DNA of 32,363 nucleotides from Nitrospira sp. (GTDB taxonomy: Bacteria > Nitrospirota > Nitrospiria > Nitrospirales > Nitrospiraceae): NCBI GenBank assembly GCA_013140455.1, contig JABFSU010000092.1, forward strand, positions 1-32,363, given 5' to 3'. The notes under the pieces are model-generated. The model did no database searches. It saw only the letters and a list, made by a program, of their open reading frames with translations, and was not told where the DNA came from. This document shows positions 23,885 through 30,480 of this stretch, in pieces. Position numbers and translations under genes: made by a program. Within the stretch, counting starts at the first letter, position 1. Every line of letters starts with the position of its first letter.

Positions 23885-24367
23885 ATGCCGATACAGACTA
23901 GGGCGCTGGTTATCCTCGGGTTACTGGTCACGAGCGGAGGGGCGGGTTGTGCGGAGCGAATGCACCATCATGAAGCCGCACGACCGAATCCGTATGTGGA
24001 GGCGGATACTCGCCAGGCTATTCCACTTCCCTCGTCGGCAGGCAAGGAACATCGTGCGGTGATGTTGCAGCATTTGGAAAGCATTCAAGTGATCATGAAC
24101 GCGCTGGTCGAGGAAGACTATGAGTTGGCGAAAGGCTTAACGGAAACACATCTGGGTTTCTTCATGCATCGGCAGGCGATGGCGAGTCAGCAGCCGGAGA
24201 GCTTTCCGCCGGCCTATCACGATCTGGCCATGGCCCACCATGCGGCCGCGGAGGAACTCGCCCGCATCATTCCGACAAAAGATCTCAAACAAATCCTGCC
24301 GCAATTCAATAACGTGTTGAAAGCCTGTGTGGCCTGCCATCTGGAATACAAACTGCGAAGTTCATAG
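23885..24367 (+). CDS. Cytochrome c'-like heme lipoprotein
   Basis: Protein of 160 residues with a lipoprotein signal (lipobox GGAGC, C22) and an all-helical body. The single heme motif CVACH (C148-H152) is close to the C-terminus and is followed by LEYKLR, which is the arrangement of cytochromes c', where the heme is five-coordinate and binds NO or CO. Members are usually soluble, so the lipid anchor is unusual. Start: ATG 23885, with GGAGGGAGCGAAGGG upstream. The His-rich stretch MHHHEAA follows the anchor. A hemerythrin gene follows 13 bases later, so the pair may deal with diatomic gases. Confidence 0.82.
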   Translation: MPIQTRALVILGLLVTSGGAGCAERMHHHEAARPNPYVEADTRQAIPLPSSAGKEHRAVMLQHLESIQVIMNALVEEDYELAKGLTETHLGFFMHRQAMASQQPESFPPAYHDLAMAHHAAAEELARIIPTKDLKQILPQFNNVLKACVACHLEYKLRSS

Positions 24368-24380
24368 GGAGGGAGCGCGT

Positions 24381-24824
24381 ATGCCCGAACGCACCATCAG
24401 CACCATGTTCGACGAAGACCATGAACGTCTGGATGCGCTGTTCAAATCCTTCCAGACTCTGAAGCGAACCGACTTCCCCAAGGCCAAGAGCGCATTTCTT
24501 GAGTTCAAGGCGGGACTACAGCGGCACGTGGTGTGGGAGGAGGACATATTGTTCCCCCTGTGGGAGAGAAAGTCGGGGATGACCGGCGGAGGCCCCACGA
24601 TTGTCATGCGTAGCGAGCACCGGGAAATCGGGGACCGTCTGGAGTCGCTCTCTCGAAAGATCCAGGCGCAGAATTTGGAGACCGAACGGGAGGAAGAGTT
24701 CCTGCTGGATTTGTTGGATCGACACAACATGTCGGAAGAGGAGGTGCTCTATCCTGAAATGGATCACATAATCAGCCCTGAGGAGCGTGAGGCGGCGTTT
24801 CGCGCCATGGAGAAGATTGCCTAA
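24381..24824 (+). CDS. Hemerythrin-domain protein
   Basis: Cytoplasmic four-helix protein of 147 residues of the HHE/hemerythrin family. Candidate di-iron ligands are H14 (DEDHE), H49 and E53 (QRHVVWEE), H80 (RSEHREI), H115 (DRHNMSEEEVLYP) and E119. The order and spacing match bacterial hemerythrin-like proteins that bind O2 or NO or repair iron centres. ATG 24381 follows GGGAGGGAGCG. It is 13 bases after the cytochrome c'-like gene. Role in gas sensing or storage is inference. Confidence 0.9.
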   Translation: MPERTISTMFDEDHERLDALFKSFQTLKRTDFPKAKSAFLEFKAGLQRHVVWEEDILFPLWERKSGMTGGGPTIVMRSEHREIGDRLESLSRKIQAQNLETEREEEFLLDLLDRHNMSEEEVLYPEMDHIISPEEREAAFRAMEKIA

Positions 24825-24845
24825 GAGCATGATGCAGGGCGGGGA

Positions 24846-25202
24846 ATGAAGTTTATCATGGCTGATAGGCTTGCTCGACGGTCTGGTCTCGTTGCAGGGG
24901 TCTTCATCGCGGGGGTATGGATAGGGGGCAGCGAAGGAGCGTCAAGCGAGGCCGTATCGGTACCCGTTGTTGTGGACCAGACAAACAATCCTCACAGTGA
25001 TCTCATCTTTCGCGCAACCGGTGCAAAGACTTGTTGGGATTGTCATCGGGCGGCGCGGGACCAGAGCCTCAGTCCTGTGACGCTGGATAATGACCTGGTG
25101 AGAAATCTTCGGTCGAAAGCGAAGGGCATTCATGGTCCCGGGCGTTTTGCCGATTGTCTTCGTTGTCATGCGGGAGGACGAAAGGGAGTGGAGAAATACT
25201 AG
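24846..25202 (+). CDS. Small diheme c-type cytochrome
   Basis: Exported protein of 118 residues with two heme motifs, CWDCH (C63-H67) and CLRCH (C104-H108), and a signal peptide ending around EGASSEA. Start is ATG 24846; ATG 24858 is an alternative start that would leave a more compact signal. The hemes are 41 residues apart, with few residues outside them, which is typical of multiheme-like electron carriers rather than class I monodomain cytochromes. No family recognised. It follows the hemerythrin gene by 21 bases. Confidence 0.85.
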   Translation: MKFIMADRLARRSGLVAGVFIAGVWIGGSEGASSEAVSVPVVVDQTNNPHSDLIFRATGAKTCWDCHRAARDQSLSPVTLDNDLVRNLRSKAKGIHGPGRFADCLRCHAGGRKGVEKY

Positions 25203-25271
25203 CGGACTGCTGAAAGCCTCTGCCGCACAGACGAGGTCAGCCCGGAACAGCGAACACAGAAGGAATTGCGG

Positions 25272-25700
25272 ATGAGAATCTCCTTTGTCGGACTTGCTCT
25301 GCTGGGACTTGCGCTCGCTGCCGGGGCTACTGCTGAGGTGACGCGGCCGCAGGCCAATCCGTCCGCAGCTGCTCAAGGCGATGTCGAGCGTGGGCGAGCG
25401 GTGTTCAACGGGACAGGCGTGTGTTATTACTGCCACGGTGTCGACGGGCAAATCGAGAAGCGGCCTCAGTTAGCCGCTGACACGGCTGCACTGATAGCCG
25501 GCCTAAGCCCTCCGCCGGCCGATCTGCGCAATTCAAAGGCCCTCCATCTAAAAAGTGACAAGCAGCGCGCGAAAGCCGTTCGCGAAGGCCATCCGGGCAC
25601 AGGCATGTTTCCCGACACGAGGATGACGAATCAGGAGCTTGTGGATGCGCTGGCTTATCTGGCCCTCCTCAGAAAAGAAGGCGCAGCGGCACCAAAGTGA
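25272..25700 (+). CDS. Monoheme c-type cytochrome
   Basis: Exported cytochrome of 142 residues; ATG 25272 follows AGAAGGA. The signal peptide is LALLGLALAAGATAEV. The heme motif is CYYCH (C51-H55) after VERGRAVFNGTGV. A likely axial Met lies in GTGMFPDTRM. The long spacer between heme and Met (LAADTAALIAGLSPPPADLR) is typical of the small class I cytochromes in this region. The last bases overlap nothing, but the next cytochrome starts 44 bases later and is probably on the same transcript. Confidence 0.9.
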   Translation: MRISFVGLALLGLALAAGATAEVTRPQANPSAAAQGDVERGRAVFNGTGVCYYCHGVDGQIEKRPQLAADTAALIAGLSPPPADLRNSKALHLKSDKQRAKAVREGHPGTGMFPDTRMTNQELVDALAYLALLRKEGAAAPK

Positions 25701-25744
25701 CCGCCGTGTTTTGTGACGACGGAAAACGAAATGGAGTGATGCCG

Positions 25745-26119
25745 ATGAATAGATGGGTGATCTGCGCCGTCCTCTCTGTAGTCGTTCTTGAGGTTGCGGG
25801 TAACGGGACTGTGATTGGGGCGAGCGACGGTGGGCCGCTGAACGCGGACAAGATCGGCTCGGGCGGGAGTATGTCGATGCGTCCTGCGGGGGACAGCAGC
25901 AGAGGCGAGGGACTCTACAATGCCAGTTGCATTGTCTGTCACGGCCCGCAAGCGGCCGGAGGTATCGGCCCTCGTTTGGCGGGCAATCCCGTACTGTCCA
26001 ACGAGCCGGCATTTTGGAAAGTCGTGTATGAAGGGCGGCACGTGATGCCGCCGCTGAAAGGCGCGATCACCGAACAGCAAATGGCCGACATTCAAGCCTG
26101 GCTGAAGACGCTGCGGTAA
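25745..26119 (+). CDS. Monoheme c-type cytochrome, SorB-domain paralogue
   Basis: Exported cytochrome of 124 residues. ATG 25745 is preferred (TGGAGTG 6 bases upstream); ATG 25739 is in frame as well. Signal peptide to about residue 26. The heme motif is CIVCH (C62-H66), then the GGIGPRLAGNPVLSNEPAFW segment, MPPLKGAITEQQMADIQAWL end and likely Met ligand in MPP. The c-domain closely parallels the second domain of the SorB-like protein at 19172, so one is probably a duplicate of the other. It closes the + strand cytochrome series. Confidence 0.9.
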   Translation: MNRWVICAVLSVVVLEVAGNGTVIGASDGGPLNADKIGSGGSMSMRPAGDSSRGEGLYNASCIVCHGPQAAGGIGPRLAGNPVLSNEPAFWKVVYEGRHVMPPLKGAITEQQMADIQAWLKTLR

Positions 26120-26165
26120 CATGTCCGGCCAAGTTGATCTCTGGCCTCTGCCCCGTTCCTAAGTA

Positions 26166-26183
26166 GCCATAAATATATATGGC
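26166..26183. promoter_or_regulatory. Inverted repeat upstream of brnT (candidate operator)
   Basis: GCCATA (26166-26171) and TATGGC (26178-26183) are perfect inverted copies around AATATA. It lies 38 bases before brnT, in an AT-rich stretch that also offers a TATATAT -10-like sequence. BrnA-type antitoxins repress their own operon, so this is a natural operator candidate; the assignment is inference. Confidence 0.45.
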
Positions 26184-26221
26184 AGAACATATTGCTCTGT
26201 GCTAGCCTCGACAAAGAACCT

Positions 26222-26512
26222 ATGGCCGAGACACGCTTTGAGTGGGATCCCGACAAAGACGCTGTAAATCGAAGAAAGCATGGCGTGTCCTTTCAGCGCG
26301 CACAATATGCTTTTGCCGACCCTCGACGTGTCATTGCTAAAGATGTGACTCACAGTCAGTCAGAGGACCGCTTCTATTGTTTCGGCGAAGTTGACGGCGG
26401 CATCCTGACGGTGCGGTTTGCATACCGGGCTTCCGTCATTCGTATTATCGGCGCAGGTTATTGGCGGAAAGGAAAGGCGATTTATGAGCACGAAAATCAA
26501 GTATACCGATGA
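26222..26512 (+). CDS. brnT: BrnT-family toxin
   Basis: Toxin of a type II pair, 96 residues; family members are RelE-like ribonucleases that halt translation. The opening FEWDPDKDAVNRRKHGVSFQRAQYAFAD and the tail RASVIRIIGAGYWRKGKAIYE are typical (each shortened here to stay brief). The middle has the acidic and aromatic SQSEDRFYCFGE. In BrnT the last motif usually reads RIISAR; this copy has RIIGAG, so the Ser and Arg are changed, and activity may be altered. ATG 26222 is chosen. The antitoxin overlaps its 3' end by 29 bases, the usual toxin-first order of BrnTA. Confidence 0.88.
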   Translation: MAETRFEWDPDKDAVNRRKHGVSFQRAQYAFADPRRVIAKDVTHSQSEDRFYCFGEVDGGILTVRFAYRASVIRIIGAGYWRKGKAIYEHENQVYR

Positions 26513-26765
26513 GCCTCTAGGCGAGCTTCGCGTCATTTCCGATTTTCTTCCTTCTCCGGCTGAATTGGCATTTCGCGAAGAGGGCGTCAAGGTCACCTTG
26601 GCCTTGAGCAAGAAGAGTATCGAGTTCTTCAAAGCCGAAGCATCGCGGCATCATACCCAGTATCAACGCATGATTCGTCGGTTGGTGGATGCGTATGTGG
26701 ATGCGCAACCTCAGTCATTAACTGGTCGCACAGCCCGGCATACTCGCAAACGGGCAGCCGGTTAG
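26484..26765 (+). CDS. brnA: BrnA-like antitoxin
   Basis: Antitoxin of 93 residues paired with BrnT. The C-terminal half, VKVTLALSKKSIEFFKAEA then YQRMIRRLVDAYV, is the ribbon-helix-helix part that dimerises and binds DNA; the N-terminal half with LPSPAELAF binds the toxin. ATG 26484 lies within the brnT gene, after AGGAAAGG. It should repress the operon at the inverted repeat at 26166. A basic tail (RTARHTRKRAAG) ends the protein. Confidence 0.85.
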   Translation: MSTKIKYTDEPLGELRVISDFLPSPAELAFREEGVKVTLALSKKSIEFFKAEASRHHTQYQRMIRRLVDAYVDAQPQSLTGRTARHTRKRAAG

Positions 26766-26860
26766 CTGCTGGTGGCTACGATGAGTAAAACTGTGACCAC
26801 ATCATTACTGCGATGTCCCCAAGCACCGTCGTGTCCCTATGTGGATAAGATAAGTAAGGG

Positions 26861-27373
26861 GTTTGGTTCCTTTGCACGGCCACGTCGGATTACGAGCGCA
26901 TTTACGTTCTATCTGAGGCAACCAAGAGCGTCGCTGCCTACAAATCAGCCGACTTCACGACATCATTTGTCCTTGGTTGGTTTTTGCTCGAGCGTTTCGT
27001 AGAGTCGCGTTGGGCTAGTTATCTGGAGGTAGAGAACCGGGAACTAGACCACGGACAAAAACGTATCAACGCAGAGCGGAGAAAGTCATTAAATGATGCA
27101 CGATCTTATCCAGTATCCGTAAAGCTGCAGTTTCTTGAACTGGCTGGCAAGCTCTCGTTTCGGCAGTTTTCTGATCTTGACCTGCTGCGAGGAAAGCGGA
27201 ATGAGATTGTTCATCCAAAGAAGACACAAAATGGGGGAATCGCGGGCAAGGGAGATCCTCAGATCTGCACCAAAGCGTTCGAATTGTTGCAGGAGTTTCT
27301 GGAATCTGACGTCGGCCTGCATATAACTTTTAATACATCCTATTCGCATCTCGGAGTCTTTGACCGTCAATGA
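26861..27373 (+). pseudogene. HEPN-like gene truncated at its 5' end
   Basis: Protein-like sequence runs in one frame from about 26861 to the stop at 27373: TATSDYERIYVLSEATKS, LGWFLLERFVESRWASYLE, then a basic helix and RGKRNEIVHPKK. The last is the HEPN-type RX4H motif (R-N-E-I-V-H). The only usable start codon is a TTG at 26984, deep inside the coherent part; upstream the frame meets TAA at 26855 with no ATG or GTG. So the gene appears to have lost its 5' end. A shorter functional product from the TTG (129 residues) cannot be excluded. HEPN domains are often RNase toxins, which would suit the neighbouring BrnTA pair. The family match is from the motif only. Confidence 0.5.
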
Positions 27374-27465
27374 GGTTTAACATCTGCAGGGCTTGTACTT
27401 ATGTCAGCAGTGTCAGCTGCAAGCAATGGTTTCGGTACTCGCCCGACCGCCGATCAACAGCTTTC

Positions 27466-27745
27466 TTAAACTGTCGGCAAACTCTTACCAATGCAAATCC
27501 GTCCATCAGAAATTCTGCAGCCATGTCCTTCTGGTAGCGCGAAGATCGGATTCAAATCCAGTCAGCTGATCCCAGCGAATTCCTTCGACGAGCTTTGATA
27601 TACGCACGAGCAACATTTCCACGCGCATTCTCTCCGGCTGCTGATTTGCGCGGTAGCTTTGTCGCAATCGATGGCCGTTGATCCCTTCACCATCTCGGTT
27701 GCATCGCGGTCGGTCAGCGGAGTGATGCGAATCAGCCACCGCCAA
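27466..27745 (-). pseudogene. Decayed C-terminal part of an ADP-forming acyl-CoA synthetase (ATP-grasp)
   Basis: Read on the - strand, three frames join into one recognisable protein end. First frame: IRITPLTDRDATEMVKG. Second: GINGHRLRQSYRANQQ, then RVEMLLVRISKLVEG. Third: LDLNPIFALPEGHGCRISDG, and a TAA at 27468-27466. The PLTDRDA, LLLR.S.LVE and LDLNP.FALP.G.GCR order is that of the C-terminal ATP-grasp part of ADP-forming acetyl-CoA synthetases and their acetyltransferase fusions. Two frameshifts (near 27683 and 27562) make it a dead remnant. Only the last 90 or so codons remain, converging on the HEPN-like gene. The stretch 27374-27465 shows nothing. Confidence 0.7.
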
Positions 27746-27769
27746 TGCTCTAAAGTGTATCAGGCCGTT

Positions 27770-28132
27770 CTAACTCACGGTTTCAGACGGCACGACGCTT
27801 CTGATGTACGACAAGACGTCGAGCATCTGCTGATCCGTTAACTTGCCTCGAAACCCGTGCATCGGGCTGAAGAGCACGCCGTTGGAAATAGTCACGAGCA
27901 ATTCCCAATCGGTCTTGGTGCGCGACGCCTGTGATTGCAGATTGGCAGGACGGACGATGAGATCCTGGCTGTCCGGCCCCTTTCCATCCAGCTTACTGCC
28001 ATGACAGCGCAGGCATTGTTTCTCGTAGACGGCCTGGCCCGTTTCAGGGTTCCCGCGCGCGGTCTGCCCGGCGGCCCAGGAGGATCCGAAGACAATGATC
28101 GTGAGCGCACACCCTACGGCAAGTCGTTTCAT
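27770..28132 (-). CDS. Monoheme c-type cytochrome
   Basis: Exported cytochrome of 120 residues on the - strand. Signal peptide to about SSWAAGQT; heme motif CLRCH (C40-H44) in GQAVYEKQCLRCHGSKLDGKG; a likely Met ligand lies in FSPMHGF. The c-domain ends DQQMLDVLSYIRSV, a near match to the other small cytochromes in the window (..DVLAY..). AAAAGGAGT lies upstream of the start. It is the first gene past the junction and the only cytochrome on this strand. Confidence 0.9.
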   Translation of the reverse strand: MKRLAVGCALTIIVFGSSWAAGQTARGNPETGQAVYEKQCLRCHGSKLDGKGPDSQDLIVRPANLQSQASRTKTDWELLVTISNGVLFSPMHGFRGKLTDQQMLDVLSYIRSVVPSETVS

Positions 28133-28162
28133 GTTGGTGCAGACTCCTTTTGTAAGACGTCG

Positions 28163-29020
28163 TTAGCGTATGACCAGGACGGAACAACCCGCCCGGTGAA
28201 CGATGCCATGCGACACGCTGCCGAGGAGGAACCGATCTATTCCCTGACGGCCGTGCGATCCGACAATGATCAAGTCGTACCCTGCAGCTGCGGCACACAC
28301 CGCAGAGACTGGATCGCCAGTCCGGACCTCGGTGGTGACGGTAAAGCGCGGGCCGGCCAAAGCCTGAGCGGTTTCGGCCACGATCTGTTCCGCCTGGCGC
28401 TTGTGCTCCTCAGACCAAGTTTGATAACCAGCCATGATAACCGGCTCAACCATCGTGAGTGACGGCACGATCGACAGGATGGTCATGGCCATAGGATTTC
28501 TGAACGGGTGCGCCATGAGCCAGGACCGCACACGGGCGGCATCGTCGCGGCCCTCCACGGCCAGAAGCACGCGCGCGACGGGCTTCGCTTTGCCTTTGAC
28601 GATGAGTGTCGGGATGGATGAGTGGAGCAATACATGGTGCGACACACTGCCGACGAGGAGCTCCGCGAGGCGGGAGTGGTTATGCGTGCCGACGACGATG
28701 AGATCAGCCTTGAGGGCGTTGGCGTTGTCGAGAATGAACGCGGCGGCGTGATGCGGTTCGGACTTGGTTTGTACGGAGGGAATGTCGGCGGGCAGCACGG
28801 TCCGTCCGCGTTCGACGGCCTGGCGCCCGGCGTCGATCATCGCCCGGCGAAACTCGTCGTACCCTTGCAGGTTGGCCGCTCCGGCCAACAGAGGCGACTG
28901 AAACATTCCCAGGTCCGCTCCGTGGACCAGCAGGACTTCGTCCGGCTTGTATAAGAGGCCGAGTTGCTCAACGGCGGCAAATGCCTCATCGGACCAATCG
29001 ACACCCGCGACAATTTTCAT
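28163..29020 (-). CDS. Universal stress protein with two UspA domains
   Basis: Cytoplasmic protein of 285 residues made of two UspA folds (about 1-142 and 148-285). The second domain carries a full nucleotide-binding motif, VGSHGRQGIDRFLLGSVS (G-2x-G-9x-G-S/T). The first reads VGTHNHSRLAELLVGSVS and lacks the second Gly, so it probably does not bind ATP. Tandem Usp proteins of this kind respond to stress; no specific partner is visible. The gene lies 30 bases upstream of the cytochrome gene on the - strand, so they are likely one transcript. Confidence 0.93.
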   Translation of the reverse strand: MKIVAGVDWSDEAFAAVEQLGLLYKPDEVLLVHGADLGMFQSPLLAGAANLQGYDEFRRAMIDAGRQAVERGRTVLPADIPSVQTKSEPHHAAAFILDNANALKADLIVVGTHNHSRLAELLVGSVSHHVLLHSSIPTLIVKGKAKPVARVLLAVEGRDDAARVRSWLMAHPFRNPMAMTILSIVPSLTMVEPVIMAGYQTWSEEHKRQAEQIVAETAQALAGPRFTVTTEVRTGDPVSAVCAAAAGYDLIIVGSHGRQGIDRFLLGSVSHGIVHRAGCSVLVIR

Positions 29021-29061
29021 GGCTACTCCCTGTGGTGCATTCCCGGCCTTAGAGGGGGGTA

Positions 29062-29562
29062 TTAGGACTTCGTCCAGTTCACCCGGACCGAGTCCTCGCC
29101 CTCGCCATAGTGAATGTCCAGCTCACCATGATAGGCATGTTTCAGTGCCTCGCCGATCTGTCTGGGCAAATGCGAATCCGTGGTCGAGACCACCAGGCCG
29201 TCGGGCGTGGATTCGATGCTCATGATGCGGGCGAGCGGGTGCTCCTTATTTTCTTTCATCTCGATGTTCTTGATCACCCCCATCACCTGTTCAGATTGCT
29301 GAGAGGCAAAGGTGCCTTTCAGCATGAGCACTCCCTTCGGGCGTTTGTCCTGCAGCCGGTGGCAGGCGGGGCAGACCGTTTCATGTGCGCCGGCCGGCGG
29401 GGCGGTCCAGCTCCAGCGTCCTTTGTGAAAGACGGCGCTGCATGTGGGGCACACGGCCGGTTCTGCCAGCTTGCTCGGCAGTTTGTACGAGTCATGTCGG
29501 TATTCCTCAACAAAACGGTCTCGGCGGGCCTCATGGCCTCCGGCATTGGGACTGTTGGTCAT
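29062..29562 (-). CDS. BCAM0308-family zinc-binding protein
   Basis: Cytoplasmic protein of 166 residues with a zinc-ribbon-like pair of CPxC knuckles: CPTC (C38-C41) and CPAC (C64-C67), between which lies FHKGRWSWTAPP. The N-terminal RRDRFVEEYRHDSYKLPSKL and that central motif match the BCAM0308 family. The second half (VMGVIKNIEMKENKEHPLAR) resembles part of the Nmd3-type domain. CPACH is a zinc knuckle here, not a heme site: the protein has no signal peptide. Function is unknown. It sits between the stress protein and the phosphoribosyltransferase, which often travel together in stress islands. Confidence 0.8.
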   Translation of the reverse strand: MTNSPNAGGHEARRDRFVEEYRHDSYKLPSKLAEPAVCPTCSAVFHKGRWSWTAPPAGAHETVCPACHRLQDKRPKGVLMLKGTFASQQSEQVMGVIKNIEMKENKEHPLARIMSIESTPDGLVVSTTDSHLPRQIGEALKHAYHGELDIHYGEGEDSVRVNWTKS

Positions 29563-29565
29563 CGG

Positions 29566-30267
29566 TCAGACTCCCTTGGTTGAAGGCATGGCGGATCGTG
29601 TTCGTCGGGCATTGGGTTCGCCCTGGAAGGCTTCATTGGCCTGGTGCAGGGTGCGGATCACTTCGTCGTCGGTCACTTGCTCGAATTCCTCGAAGAAACA
29701 GCCGACGGCGGCGAACGGTTCCGGTGTCGAGAGAATGACGCACTCATCGACGAGTGCACGAATGCGCTCGGCTGTCGAGGGCGGCGCGACCGGCATCGCC
29801 ACTACGACGCGCAAAGGATTCAGCGCCGCGAGCGCATCGAGCGTGGCAAACAACGTGGCCCCTGTGGCGACGCCGTCATCGACAAGAATCACGGTTCGAT
29901 GATGCAGTGTCGGCAACCCGCGCCCCTCGCGATAGAGCCCCCGCCGCCGCTCGATTTCGCGGCGCTGCGCGGCGATCAATCCGTCGAGATCTTCTTGAGA
30001 CAGCTGCATCGCCCGCACGGCCTCCTGGTTGAGATAGACGGCCCCCGTTTCGCTGACGGCCCCGACGGCATATTCAGGCGACTCGGGCGCCGCGATCTTG
30101 CGGGTGATGAAGACGTCCAGCGGCAGATGGAGCGCCATGCTCAGCTCATGTCCCACCACGACACCTCCGCGCGGAAGCGCGAGCACGACCGCGTGATGAT
30201 CACCCCGATAGGTCTGCAGATGGTTGGCTAACAGAATCCCGGCATGGCGACGATCGCGAAACAACAT
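29566..30267 (-). CDS. Phosphoribosyltransferase-fold protein
   Basis: Protein of 233 residues with a type I phosphoribosyltransferase fold. The PRPP loop is VILVDDGVATGAT (about residues 125-137), and the N-terminal VVLALPRGGVVVGHELS and ITRKIAAPESPEYAVGAVSE are typical of the stand-alone family often found next to stress genes. It ends 4 bases before the BCAM0308-type gene, so translation is probably coupled. The substrate is not known; the family lacks a clear base-binding hood, so it may have another role than nucleotide salvage. Confidence 0.88.
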   Translation of the reverse strand: MLFRDRRHAGILLANHLQTYRGDHHAVVLALPRGGVVVGHELSMALHLPLDVFITRKIAAPESPEYAVGAVSETGAVYLNQEAVRAMQLSQEDLDGLIAAQRREIERRRGLYREGRGLPTLHHRTVILVDDGVATGATLFATLDALAALNPLRVVVAMPVAPPSTAERIRALVDECVILSTPEPFAAVGCFFEEFEQVTDDEVIRTLHQANEAFQGEPNARRTRSAMPSTKGV

Positions 30268-30310
30268 GACGCCTCCCTTGCTGCTACGTCATTCAAACGA
30301 TACCTGCTGT

Positions 30311-30466
30311 CTAGAACTCTCCGCCGACGGCACGCACGCCGATCAGGAGCAGCGCGATCAGCACCACCGCGCCGATCAGCCACCAGACGTGCCGATGGTG
30401 TGAGTGTGTGTCCGTGTGCCAGTGGATATTCCAGGGAATGTCCAAGTAATGGGGATGGCGAAACAT
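30311..30466 (-). CDS. Histidine-rich 51-residue membrane protein
   Basis: A very small ORF: the start ATG (complement of 30464-30466) has AAAGGAGGCG a few bases upstream, a strong ribosome site. An ATG just before it is too close to that site. Residues 1-26 are rich in His (FRHPHYLDIPWNIHWHTDTH, then HHRH) and aromatic residues; residues 28-46 (VWWLIGAVVLIALLLIGV) form one membrane helix. The His cluster may bind metal. No family recognised. It lies 43 bases upstream of the phosphoribosyltransferase gene and is probably co-transcribed with it. Confidence 0.65.
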   Translation of the reverse strand: MFRHPHYLDIPWNIHWHTDTHSHHRHVWWLIGAVVLIALLLIGVRAVGGEF

Positions 30467-30480
30467 CATCGCCTCCTTTC

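Noticed and set aside
29360-29374. CPACH motif as a heme c site in the BCAM0308-type protein
   Set aside because: The protein has no signal peptide and a matching CPTC knuckle, so this is a zinc ribbon rather than a heme site.
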